From Acanthochlamys bracteata (lineage: Eukaryota; Streptophyta; Magnoliopsida; Pandanales; Velloziaceae): DNA of 64,000 bases. The translations under genes were made by a program, and so were the position numbers. Under the pieces are notes generated by a model, which saw only the letters and a list, made by a program, of their open reading frames with translations, made no database searches and had not been told where the DNA came from. Positions 23,501 through 33,764 of the stretch are shown here, piece by piece. The stretch is taken from positions 6,757,513 to 6,821,512 of the forward strand of contig CM034142.1 in assembly GCA_019914995.1 (NCBI GenBank). Direction: 5' to 3'. Each line of letters opens with the position of its first letter. Position 1 is the first letter of the stretch.

Positions 23501-24834
23501 AACATGTGGGTTAATTAACATTGTTAGTTTGGAGTCGTAGCTTCTTTATCTTGGAACAATTTCTCTTGAAACCCAACAGTTTATCAAAGAGTCAGAAGGA
23601 GGTGAAAATGACAGCTATACTATAAGATGCTGAATGTTTTGATTTAATTCATTGGATGAGGCTTGGTCTTTTTGTGATCTTGGCGGTTGTTTGTTGTGTT
23701 CTTTTTCGTTTGGCTTTTGCGTACACCAACAATTGCCAGGATTTGGAATTCATGACCTCCCTTTTGGGAAGAAAATGCTTTACCCACCGACCAAGGTTGT
23801 TTGGTTCCATTTTGATTCATGATAATGTGATTTATTAAAGGGATTTCTTTATTGGTAAGACAAAGCTGATTTGCCCAGTGGAGTCGAAAGACTTATTGGT
23901 TTTTTAACTTGCATTTGGTTTAGAATCTCTAGTCTTTGGGGAAAGGATCGATGCTTATTTCTTATTCTCTAAAATATCACCCTTTCAATCTTGCTGCCTA
24001 CCCACCCATCTTATCATCATCACAGTCTGATCTTAGTAACTGGGCGTGCAAGTCTTTTAAAGGGTAGCCAAAGGCTCTATATGTATCATGGCATATGAAT
24101 GGTAGTTTGGAACAATTTACTATTGTAGATCTCTTGTAATTCTTCTATTGCGAATGAGTTCCCGAACATGTTTGAAAAGAAGTTCCAATTTTCTGCAAAT
24201 TCCCTGCTTGATGCTAATTTTTCCTTGGATAGAGTGAAAGATTGCATCAGAATGGATTTTATCCGGGCACCAGGAACAAGAGTAAAACTTTGATAGCCAG
24301 ATGTTGTAGATTAATCACAACGCTTGTAGAAAGCTATAAATCTTTTCTTATACAGGTTAAACAACCAGTTCTATTCTTGTCTGGCTTACAAGATGAAATG
24401 GTTCCCCCTTCTCACATGAAGATGCTGTATGATAAAGCTATTGCGTGGAATAGGAGTTGCCTCTTTGTAGATTTTCCTAATGGCATGCATATGGATACAT
24501 GGCTATCTGGTGGTGATCGGTATTGGAGAACAATCCAGTTATTCCTGAATGAATATGTTTCTTTGATGCAAGGAAAGAAAACGAGCCAGAAAGATGATGA
24601 TAATGGTGGTGACAGTAAGCATATTTGTTTATTCATTGTTTTAAATTTTGCTTTGTCGGTTAATGCTCACGTGCCCCTAACCATTTGATGACAATTTCCG
24701 GGTTAAATTGGTTATTTGTGATGATTGTGTACTTTGGATATTTGACAGATGTGCCCTTATCCTTGTTTATAAGCATTGTTTTAGTCCATGTAGTATCTTA
24801 TACACTGAAATGTACGAGTTTTATGTGGCACTAG
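20502..24834 (+). CDS. WAV2/BEM46-like alpha/beta hydrolase (ABHD13 type)
   Basis: Eight exons join in phase: 20502-20697, 21700-21735, 21935-22013, 22131-22185, 22278-22394, 23114-23278, 24356-24614 and 24749-24834, totalling 993 nt (330 residues). An N-terminal hydrophobic anchor precedes LVYVPVLPG. The alpha/beta-hydrolase core shows the nucleophile elbow GRSLGG, the acid-region motif LSGLQDEMVPP and a C-terminal histidine in GMHMDTW. The closest recognised family is Arabidopsis WAV2 (a membrane Bem46 homologue that restrains root bending); the substrate is unknown. The N-terminus is problematic. The frame continues upstream to 20,430 without an ATG and hits TAA at 20,418. The ATG at 20,461, where relatives start, is one base out of frame. 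I therefore use the first in-frame ATG. The last exon is less certain. Confidence 0.85.
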
Positions 24835-25565
24835 CAATCTCTTTATAATTTTCAATTCCTGAGTTCCATATCTACCATGAGCCTTATCTTTTGTAGATAA
24901 CCTTGTAGGCTGAAACATGTTGGAGATCAAATTTGGTACATATATTGCTATGGTTGAAGTTCTGCGTATACCACCGGACTCAAGACTAGTCTATTATCTT
25001 CGCTACCCTTCAGCGGAAATTTTTGGTTATGCCTTTACCTGCACAATCTCCATGAGATTCCTAGGGTTTGATTCCGATTTAACTTTTATGTTAATTTTCT
25101 TTTAACTGGGTGTTTGTATCAGAGGTACTATGCTATTAATGATAAAAATGTTTTCGTCCATCATTCAAATGTACTTCGTGTGCATAAGTTTGCCGGAATA
25201 TCTCTGTATCTTTGTTAAAAAATCTTGTATTTCTGAGACTGATGAAGGGTGGCCCTTATGCCTCGTACAAGTTTGTAATGTACTTGAATTTGATGCACCT
25301 TCTGGTTCAGGAAAACGGTACGCTTGTTAGATACTTAGCGCTTGTTTTAAATACACCGAATTTTAATTTTTTTTTTCAAATTTAAAATTTATTATTTTAC
25401 GTATTTTTACACATAATTATAATTTTATCAAAATTTAAATAAAATTTTACTTGTTTCAAATCTTTGAATTTTGTTATCACCGAATTTTAGTTCTAGTTGA
25501 ATTTTATTTTTAAAATTTAGTTTTCCGAAATTGTATTTTTAACACACTCTTATTCTTTTAGATGC
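24835..25565. other. 3' flank of the hydrolase gene and spacer
   Basis: This contains the probable 3' UTR (ends undetermined) and AT-rich spacer before the PAL cluster. Short frames here (for example 24,917-25,105) have no recognisable motif. Confidence 0.4.
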
Positions 25566-25569
25566 GAGA

Positions 25570-25775
25570 AGGTTCGCTTGGTGAGTACTTCTAAAAATTA
25601 GTTTTTCAGAGATAAAAAATATTTTTATTTTTAAAATAAATTTAATTTTAAAAAAATAATAACAATAATTATTAATAATAATTTTTAATATAAAAATTTT
25701 TTATATTTTCAAAATTTATATAAAATACTGTAGAAAATTTATTAAAAAATAAAAGCGAAACAAATAACATAGTGC
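25570..25775. repeat. MITE-like element abutting the 3' end of PAL-a
   Basis: It starts GGTGAGTACTTCTAAAAATT, contains AATAATAACAATAATTATTA and ends with AAAAATAAAAGCGAAACAAA. It lies about 20 bp beyond the PAL-a stop codon, so it probably supplies that gene's 3' UTR. Confidence 0.5.
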
Positions 25776-25793
25776 TATACTTTTAGACTTCTC

Positions 25794-27998
25794 CTAGCTG
25801 AGGTTCCAGTAACCCCTGCCGGCCGTCGACGACGGCGATCGGGCCTGTTCAAACCAGTTCCAGGTTTCCGGATTCTTGTGAGCCGGCGATGCAACTTCCG
25901 GCCTTGGGGTAAATGGTCCGGCGGCCCCACGCCATGCCTGGAGACATCCGACGAGCACCTCTCCGAGTCTCCCTCCGTCTCCGATCGCCGCGTAAACCTT
26001 CTCGATGAATGCTCCTGGATTAGTCTTCTTCTCTCCGGTGAGCAGTGCGGTACCTACTTCTTCTCTGACGAACTTGTATATCGGGTACGTCCAGCAACGC
26101 TTGACTCTATTGCCAACGATGAAGTCTCCCTTTTCGAACCTTTCCCTTGACTTCGCGACGTCCGCGTCGAGCCTCTTCTTCAGCTCGGCTTGGAATGCCG
26201 GAATACGTTTGAACACTGATGTGCATTCTTTGTCGTCTGCGGCAAGAGACTTCTCGACGAGGACTTCGCGGAGCTGGAGCATGAGTGCGTAGGAAGGGTT
26301 GGTAGGGTCGTCGATGTAGGAGAACACTGGCTGGCGTTCGACGACCTGGAGAAGCTCTTTCTCGGCGAACCTAGCGTTAGAGAGGTCGCCTTCGGCGTCG
26401 TAGAACGTCTTGCGTGCCGCTTGGACGACTGCATGCTTCACGACTTCCTTGAAGTTCTCTTCCAAGTGTCGGAGATCGAGCGCTTGACAGAGTCCGACCA
26501 TGTACGTGGACATCATCAACCGGAGAACCCTCGTCGCCTCGGCGCTCTTCCGGGCAGAAATCAATCCGAGAGAGTTGACATCCTGGTTGTGTTGCTCGGC
26601 GCTCTGCACATGTGTAGTCACCGGCGAGGCGAGCCATTGAAGCTCAGAGCAATAAGACGCCATCGCAACCTCAGCACCCTTCATTCCGTAGTCGAGACTG
26701 GGGTCGGCGCCGGCGCAGAGGTTCGACGGCAACCCGTCGTTGTAGTAGTCGCAAACGAGTTCGGAGAACTGCGCAAAAACGAGCTTGCCGATTGCGGCGA
26801 GGGCGATACGGAGATTGTCCATCCAGACACCGATCGGTGTCCCCTGGAAGTTTCCACCGTTGAGTACCATGTCACGGGCAACATCGATGATCGGGTTGTC
26901 GTTGACGGAGTTGATTTCACGCTCTATGGCGTGGGTGGCCATGCGGATGACTTCAATGTGCGGGCCGAGCCATTGCGGCGAAGTCCGGAGTGCGTAACGG
27001 TCCTGCTTCGGCTTCGTTAACGGCTCCAATTGGTGCTTCCTCTTCGCTTCCGCCATGTAGTCGCTGCCTTCAAGGAGGTACTCCATTGCTGCGGCGGCTT
27101 CGATTTGTCCGGGGTGGTGTTTCAATTCATGCGTCAACGGGTCTGTGAACTCCGGCTTCCCGTTCATGGCTTCACAAAAGACTGCCGACAGTACGACGGA
27201 TAGCAATACGAGAATGTTTGCTTCGTAGCAAACGGCAGCTGCCACCGATGATCCGACCGCCGTGCTGTTCACTAAGGCAACACCTTCCTTAGCCTGCAGC
27301 TCGAACGGAACGTCAAGTCCTATCTTCTTCAAGGCTTCAGTTGCAGTTATTTCTCCGCCTTCCGCCGTGCTAACGCGTGCGTTATCACGCCCGATCAACA
27401 CTCCGGCGATGTACGACAACGGCACCAGATCGCCTGACGCCGTTATCGTTCCCCGAAGTGGCATTCTTGGGATCAAGTTGTTATTCATGAGCTTGGTCAT
27501 GGCTTCAAGGATCTCCCACCGGATGCCGGAGTACCCTTGCATGAGTGTGTTCGCACGTACAAGCATCGCCGCCTTGGCGTACTTCGCCGGAAGAATGTCT
27601 TCGTAATCGTTCCCGATCACTCCGGCATTCAAGAATCGGATGAGCTCAGCCTGAAGATCAGCAGTCTTTCCGGTCCGGCGGTGAGACGTAGCGCCGAATC
27701 CAGTAGTAACACCGTAAGTGTCTGTTCCCCTCTCGATCTTGTCGGCGACCCATTTTTCGCTTGCATCGACACGAGCATGAGCAGCTTCCGCGTCAAGAGC
27801 AACGGCAACGCCCTGCCGGTGAGCTACAGCAGCAACTTGCGCAACAGTCAACGTAGTTCCCTGAATTTCGACGGTATCGTTCTCACTGAACTGAAAAACC
27901 ATCCGGCGAACTTCCTCAAAGTGAGAGCTCTGCATGGCTTCAGCAGCGTGTTTCCAGTGAGTCGGCGCCGGCAAACGGTTGGCTTTGTTGGCTTCCAT
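25794..27998 (-). CDS. PAL: Phenylalanine ammonia-lyase, copy a (intronless)
   Basis: The uninterrupted 734-codon frame is GC-rich in an AT-rich setting. PAL deaminates L-phenylalanine to trans-cinnamate, the entry to phenylpropanoids. The MIO-forming Ala-Ser-Gly is at residues 187-189 ([14 protein letters not shown]). The catalytic Tyr loop is [10 protein letters not shown] (Tyr95). Phe122 in LIRFLNAG predicts Phe rather than Tyr preference. Three positions differ from PAL-c and from the usual family: Ser245 for Gly in LVNGT, Asn380 for His in LHGGNFQG, and Trp636 for Arg in RCRTYP. The C-terminus (...GRGYWNLS) is longer than and unlike the usual short PAL tail. The start [10 protein letters not shown] is shared with PAL-b. 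From about codon 34 onward it is nearly identical to PAL-c. It is probably translated but possibly altered in activity. Confidence 0.95.
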   Translation of the reverse strand: MEANKANRLPAPTHWKHAAEAMQSSHFEEVRRMVFQFSENDTVEIQGTTLTVAQVAAVAHRQGVAVALDAEAAHARVDASEKWVADKIERGTDTYGVTTGFGATSHRRTGKTADLQAELIRFLNAGVIGNDYEDILPAKYAKAAMLVRANTLMQGYSGIRWEILEAMTKLMNNNLIPRMPLRGTITASGDLVPLSYIAGVLIGRDNARVSTAEGGEITATEALKKIGLDVPFELQAKEGVALVNSTAVGSSVAAAVCYEANILVLLSVVLSAVFCEAMNGKPEFTDPLTHELKHHPGQIEAAAAMEYLLEGSDYMAEAKRKHQLEPLTKPKQDRYALRTSPQWLGPHIEVIRMATHAIEREINSVNDNPIIDVARDMVLNGGNFQGTPIGVWMDNLRIALAAIGKLVFAQFSELVCDYYNDGLPSNLCAGADPSLDYGMKGAEVAMASYCSELQWLASPVTTHVQSAEQHNQDVNSLGLISARKSAEATRVLRLMMSTYMVGLCQALDLRHLEENFKEVVKHAVVQAARKTFYDAEGDLSNARFAEKELLQVVERQPVFSYIDDPTNPSYALMLQLREVLVEKSLAADDKECTSVFKRIPAFQAELKKRLDADVAKSRERFEKGDFIVGNRVKRCWTYPIYKFVREEVGTALLTGEKKTNPGAFIEKVYAAIGDGGRLGEVLVGCLQAWRGAAGPFTPRPEVASPAHKNPETWNWFEQARSPSSTAGRGYWNLS

Positions 27999-29184
27999 TA
28001 TTAGTCGAATGCTTACAAAATTGTGTTAATTTTATTAACCTTGAATGAAGATACTTAATAGAGTTATTTGCTCTGTGGTTGTTTGATTTAATTAGTTAAT
28101 AGTTAAAACTTAAAAAGTGCATGTATATATGTTATAGAAGTTATATATATAATTAAGTTCGTTTTAAAAAATTAAAATATTTTTTTAATATTTTATTGTA
28201 AGCATTCTTAATAATTCTCTGAACCAATAAATATAAATGATAATAAATTGATACGTGTGAAATTTGTTTTTTTCAACTGTTTAAGTAGGTGAGTATCAAT
28301 TATTAAATGCTTGCTAAGTTAGGTCATGTAGAAAAATAAGCATAAGCATATTATAATATAACTAGTAGAAATTAATATGACTTAATAGACTAAGTAACTC
28401 CTTGAAGAGACCGTTCGTCTAAAATTTTGAATGCGTGCGTTTGTTGTTTCAAACACGTTAAAACTTCAGGGTTGGTGAAAGTAATACCAGGTCAATTATT
28501 TAGAGCGTGTTTAAATTACAATACAAAGTTTCGCAAAAGTAAATTTTATAAGAATGAGTTAAATGAAAGTATAAATTTAAAATACTAGGTAAAATAAATT
28601 TTAGAGTTAATTTTTTATGATAATTAAAATTTAAAAAAATAACAAAAATTCAAATCTTGAGAGAAAAAATACAATTTCTTATAATTAAAAGAAATATTAA
28701 GCTCTTTATTTTAGAAATAAACTTTTCTTAACCTTAGCCAAAGCATCTATTTAGTGCTTCACTAATTACTGTAACTTTACTACTAAAGTAGTAGTTATAC
28801 TTTGAAATGAAGTACTACTTATGGCACATTGTATATTATATACAACAAGAGTACGTTTGGCTTTTATTTTCAAATATTTTTTATTCTAAATTTTTTTAAT
28901 AAAAATTTTTGTAATATTTTATAAAATTTATTTTAATTTTCTTTTTAAAATATAAAAAATGATATATACTATTAGTAATTGTTGCATTACATAGAAAATG
29001 TGCAAGATAGTTGTTAGCTATCCAGAAAATATTAATCCTATCTTAATTGAATGGCATTAGGTTGTTGATAATTGCATGGCTTGTGTTTTGAAATCATTAA
29101 TTATGTTAAAAATGAATTTTGGTTGTTGAAGCCATGCAAAGCAAGTTTGGATATGTATTTTTTATTCAGCTCATAAGTGAGTTG

Positions 29185-29208
29185 TATATATATATATATA
29201 TATATATA
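29185..29208. repeat. (TA)12 microsatellite
   Basis: Twelve uninterrupted TA units occur in the left PAL spacer. The matching part of the right spacer lacks this segment. Confidence 0.9.
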
Positions 29209-29239
29209 ATAACATATTAAATGTTAACTATTAATATAA

Positions 29240-29465
29240 GAACGTTTCAAAGTAATTTTAAAATAAAATTTTTTAGAATTAAAAGTATTTTTTTAGATGA
29301 GCTTTATTTTTTTATCTAAAAAATTAGTAAAAAATATAATAATAAAATTTTATTATGTAAACTTTTTATATATTTTTTAAATTTTTAAATATTTATAAAA
29401 ATTTTAAAATGTGAAATAAAAATTTAAAAAATTAATTTTAAAATAAATAATGCCAAACGCTCGGA
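29240..29465. repeat. MITE copy
   Basis: The family start (AACGTTTCAAAGTAATTTTA) and end (TAATGCCAAACGCTCGG) flank the usual AT-rich interior. The flanking sequence GTGTTCAAGTGAAACAACTC is shared with the right spacer at about 37,725. Confidence 0.5.
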
Positions 29466-29499
29466 AAGTGTTCAAGTGAAACAACTCTTTACTAAAGGA

Positions 29500-29700
29500 T
29501 GGTTTTGAAGTAATTATGAAATAAAAATTTTCAAATAAAAAATATTTTTATTTTATATTAAAAAATTAGTTTTAGTTTTTTATCTAAAATTAGAAATAAA
29601 TAATAATATAATCTCACAACTTACAAATCTTTATATTTTTTAAATGTTTAATAAATTTTATATAATATTATAAAAATTAGCTCCTAAAAACACTCAGACA
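29500..29700. repeat. MITE copy, variant subfamily
   Basis: AAGTAATTATGAAATAAAAA opens the element, and AAAATTAGCTCCTAAAAACA closes it. The equivalent element in the right spacer is at 37,745-37,990, so this insertion predates the duplication. Confidence 0.45.
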
Positions 29701-29949
29701 ACGGTTGGCTCAAGTTATTAAATACCTTTATTTGAAAATAATAATTTTATTTTTTAATACACTTTTATAATATTTTAAAATTTTTAAAAATACATAAAAT
29801 TATATACTATAATATATATTTTTAAATACAGATAATTTAAAATTATTTTTAAAATATTTATAATAGTTTTATTAAAAAAATTTCCAATCAAATGCGGTTT
29901 CCAAACGTAACCAGCATCTAGTGTCGCGTAACTATCCTCAGAAAAATGT

Positions 29950-30206
29950 GACGTTGGGCGTTTAAGAGTGCTTATAAAATAAATTTTTTATAAATTAAAA
30001 ATATTTTTATTTTTTTTAAAAATAAATTTTATTTTTTTTATTTTTATAAAATAATACAAATATATAATAAAAAAATTGTTATATAAAATTTTTTTATATT
30101 TTTTAAAATTTTAAATAAAATTTTTAAGTATTTATAAAATATATATTAAAAAATATATAATTAAAAAATAGCGTTTTAAAAATGTAATCTCAAACGTTCC
30201 CATAAA
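29950..30206. repeat. MITE copy with an empty site in the paralogous spacer
   Basis: It begins GGGCGTTTAAGAGTGCTTAT and ends CTCAAACGTTCCC. In the right spacer (about 38,275-38,290) the flanks join directly (AATGTGAC then ATAAATGAG), so this copy inserted after the spacer duplication or was lost from the other copy. Confidence 0.7.
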
Positions 30207-30372
30207 TAAGTCTCTTTTTTATTTAAAAAATTTCGGGGTTAACGAAAGAGAACTCAAAATCAAGTATGAAGTAAATTTGAATGCAGCCTACCGGTTGAAT
30301 CAATTCAATCAACTAAACACAGCAGTCACACTCTTAGTGTTTGTTTCTATTATATAATAAATTGCACTCTTT

Positions 30373-33300
30373 GTTCTGAAAATTTAAAGCTTTTATAAAA
30401 ATGCTGTTATTTTGAAGCTTTTGCTTAAAAAAGCTGCTGGTATATTTTTATTAAAAAAGCTATTTTTTTGTTAAATTCTATTTATATAAATATTACTGTT
30501 TAAAACTTATTTGTAAAAAAACTAAAAATATATTTAATTAAACTTATATTTATAAATAAATAAAATATATAATAATTAAAATATTCTTATAAATATAATA
30601 AATAATATATAATTAAATTTTTGACTCTACTTTCAGATATATCTAATTTTTTAAAATTTGATTTTTATAATATATTTTGTAATACTTTTTGCTTAATATT
30701 TTTTATATTAATTATTTATACACTTATTAATAAATATATTACAATAACATTTTAAAATTACATTTAAATATATAAATGTATTATTTTTTATATATAATAA
30801 TAAATAATAATTAATTAATAAGTTAAGAAATGAAGAAATAATATAGTGATACAATAGCAATTTTAAACTATTAAAAATACTATATTTAACAATTCAGCAA
30901 TCATATATACAAATAAACATAATTATAATATTTATAATTATTTTATATATATTTTATTTGAAGTTGCATCACTGCGATCCATTTTACATTAATATGATCA
31001 ACTTCGTCTTCGGATTGCATCAATCTAATTAATAAACATACTAATTTTTTAAAATTGTCGGCAAAATTACACTTGTAAATTGATGAAAAAATCTGTACAA
31101 TTTTATAAAAATTCACATATGAAAAAAAATTAACTCAAAAAAATTTAAATATGATTAGGAAAGAATTTGTAAAAATACATTCACCACAATAAAACCAATA
31201 AATAATGTGCGTTTAACAAATAGTTTCGTAGTTCAATATAAAAAAGCTTGCAAATTATTAACTTATAATAATATTTAATTAATAAATTAAAAAAATGAAT
31301 AAATAATATAATAATATATTAGTAATTTTATACAAATTTTTAACTAAAGATAATACAGTGAAATCAACCACCACTTGATAAGACAAAAGAATACAAATTA
31401 CAGCTCTCTCGAACTAAAGGAGGACGCGAAGGCACAAGTAGGGAGTAAACTCTATCACTAATATTATGGCAACATCCAAATCAAGTCTACATCAATTCAA
31501 GAGCATAAACGACAGAAAATCCATGCAGAGTTATAAAACGCAAGTAAGTTAACTGTCATTTCTTAATCAAACACGAGTTGAAGTACTCTTTCATTGAAGA
31601 ACAACCATTTTCAAGACTTTGCTTCAATTTCTGTAAAACTTAGCTACTTGAAGGTTCAAATTTATTATCAGAACCGAATTACAGAAGTTAACTGCATTCT
31701 AGTTTACAAATTTACAACAAAATTTCCAAATCAACAAGTAATTTTACTTCGCATGATGGGATCTCATGTCAAAATAATTTTCATAAGAATATCTAGACAT
31801 TTTTACAACTACAATTCTTAAGCTAAATGGTTTCTGTTTTCTATTTGGTATCCAGCTATTTCATTCTGTTTTTTGCATAAGCAAGTGTACCCAAACACAT
31901 ACTCTAATAATCAATTTCACCTGTCCACCCTGCATCTATTTATCACAGCCGTCCACTACTGTCAATCCAAACAAATTGATACATGGGAAGGGGTCATATG
32001 CGAATTTGGAAGAACTTCAGTTTCAAACACTGCATCTTCAATTGCACCTGTCCACCCTGCATCTATATATCACACAGATATACAATACTTTATATATATC
32101 TACAGTTAGCTATCTATCAATGAAAAATCAGCAATCAATCTATCAATTTATCTATATATCTATCAATCTATCAATATAAGCTACAAGAGAAATGTTTATA
32201 GGTTTATGCATGTTTATGGGATCGATTGGCTAGTTGTCTATAGTCAATCTTGTTAGTTGTTTGGACTTGTAGTATTGGTGTATTTAGAGAAGCCAAAAGT
32301 GCCACTTCACCAAATCTAGAAGCTATACATGTTGGCAATTTTGTTAGCTTCTATACTTTCTAGCTATGGGTGCGTTCTTTTACACCTAAAAGTCACTTTT
32401 TTTTTATTAAAAAGTCACTTCCAACTCACTTTTTATTACAAAAAGAACATAAGAAATCACTTCCAACACAATTTTCAATACAAAAGAACACATTACTTTC
32501 AATAATATTATTTCTAATAACTCATTTCTAAAGAACTCACTTCCAAAGCCAATAATACTATTTCTAATATCTCCTTTCATTTCTATTCCTATACTCCCTA
32601 TACCTCCTAGCTAGATACATAACTGTTAAAATAAATACAGCAATATGAAACCAATCACAACAATTAAAATCATAACCGTTAGAATCAATAACCATGCATA
32701 TCAATAATCATATTTCAATAATTCATATCATACACTGGTCAGCAACTGTATATCAATAACTGTGCTTCAATAAAGCCTAAGGACTGATCATACTTTTATT
32801 TTCCAAAAACAGCCTCAAAAAACAGTCTCAAATGATCCTAATATCAACTAATATCAAACTAATAATTCCAAAAACGGTCTGAAGAAACAAGATTAAAGAT
32901 TTAACACTCCACGAACAAAAATAATTAAAGAAGAAAACTCCACAGACAAATTAAGAACTGAAAAATAATTCACACACACACCTAAAAAAAAAACAAAAAT
33001 CCTTCAGTATAAGATATAATATCGACATAAAATACTTCTTGAATCAAACAAATAAATATAAGATATTCTCCTCTTTATAAGATCTTTGTCTATAAAATTC
33101 TCACAAAATCCTCCACAGAAACAAGTAAAATCTTTCTGTACAAAATCGATGCAAACATATAAAATATTTCTCTACAAAATCAAATCAAATAGAATAAATT
33201 AAATACTTGGACTATTTATTCATAAAATCAGAACTCTCGTTTAGCACAATTTTAAAGATCGGAGACAAAATTTTCTAATCAAACAATAAAGCCGCCGAAT

Positions 33301-33556
33301 TAAACAATCCTCCAAATCAAGTATAGAAGAAGAAAAATCTATATATTTTACCACTGACGAAGTAGATCGGCGAAAGATTTTGGATTTATCTCTACCATCG
33401 TCGGCGAAAGATCTTGGGTTTATCGACGATCGCTGCTTCTTTTTTCAACATAAAAAGCAGCTATTTTTGCTAAAAGCCAGCATTGCCAAACACACGTATT
33501 ACTGTTAAATGCTTTTTTTCTTAGTAAAAGCTACAAAATAGCGTTCGCAAACGTGG
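30373..33556. mobile_element. 3.2-kb insertion in the left PAL spacer, probable non-autonomous transposon composite
   Basis: The right spacer reads CCTTTGTTTGAATCTTG at about 38,467-38,483, whereas here CTCTTTGTT is separated from TGAATCTTG by about 3.2 kb. The ends carry imperfect inverted motifs (AAAGCTTTTATAAAAATGC at the left; GCATTTAACAG/AGCTTTTACTAAG complements at the right), plus ATTGCCAAACACACG near the right end. CTGAA borders both sides. No transposase frame is present. The interior includes a 22-bp direct repeat and TATC-rich microsatellite near 31.9-32.2 kb. It may be several nested elements. Confidence 0.55.
31918..32177. repeat. 22-bp direct repeat and TATC-rich microsatellite
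   Basis: CACCTGTCCACCCTGCATCT occurs at 31,918 and again at 32,045. A TATC/AATC-rich stretch follows at about 32,109-32,177. No gene is associated. Confidence 0.7.
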
Positions 33557-33764
33557 CCTGAATCTTGAATTTTAAACAACAATCTACCTCACTAACCTTC
33601 TCTCTTTTTCTCTTCTATTTCCTAGATTGATTGCTTCTTTCTTTTATTTGTCCATTTTCCATTCAAGGGAATAGCCTTTTACTTTCCTCCAATCCCCTTC
33701 TTAGTGGATCCAAACCCGTCCAATTTTCAATCCGAATCTTAACCCTAATCCAACTATCTTTCCG
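33557..33764 (+). other. Relic of a PAL-c-type upstream region ending at the duplication breakpoint
   Basis: This segment matches 38,475-38,693 upstream of PAL-c (for example GATTGATTGCTTCTTTCTTT and TTAGTGGATCCAAACCCG). The match stops at about 33,758, where PAL-b coding sequence starts in reverse. It is therefore a promoter fragment with no gene of its own. Confidence 0.8.

Larger units (their letters stand above)
27999..30372. other. PAL-a upstream spacer, left copy of a duplicated block
   Basis: The first 450 bp (to about 28,450) match 35,759-36,190 almost base for base. Homology resumes after an insertion in the right copy (GTGAAAGTAATACCAGGTCA at 28,476 and 37,067) and continues to 30,372 (right-hand equivalent to about 38,470). 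Several transposons differ between the two copies. A minus-strand TATA-like box, TATATATAA, lies near 28,143-28,152, about 145 bp before the PAL-a start. Confidence 0.75.

Noticed and set aside
24917..25330. Two short plus-strand frames after the WAV2-like gene
   Set aside because: No motif, no splice continuity with the hydrolase, probably 3' UTR or spacer.
26421..27020. Long antisense frame (199 codons) inside PAL-a, and similar ones in PAL-b and PAL-c
   Set aside because: They are shadows of a GC-rich coding strand, recur at the same positions in all three copies, and show no protein motif.
31594..32179. Several 60-80-codon frames within the 3.2-kb insertion
   Set aside because: They overlap microsatellite and direct-repeat sequence and have no resemblance to transposase or other proteins.
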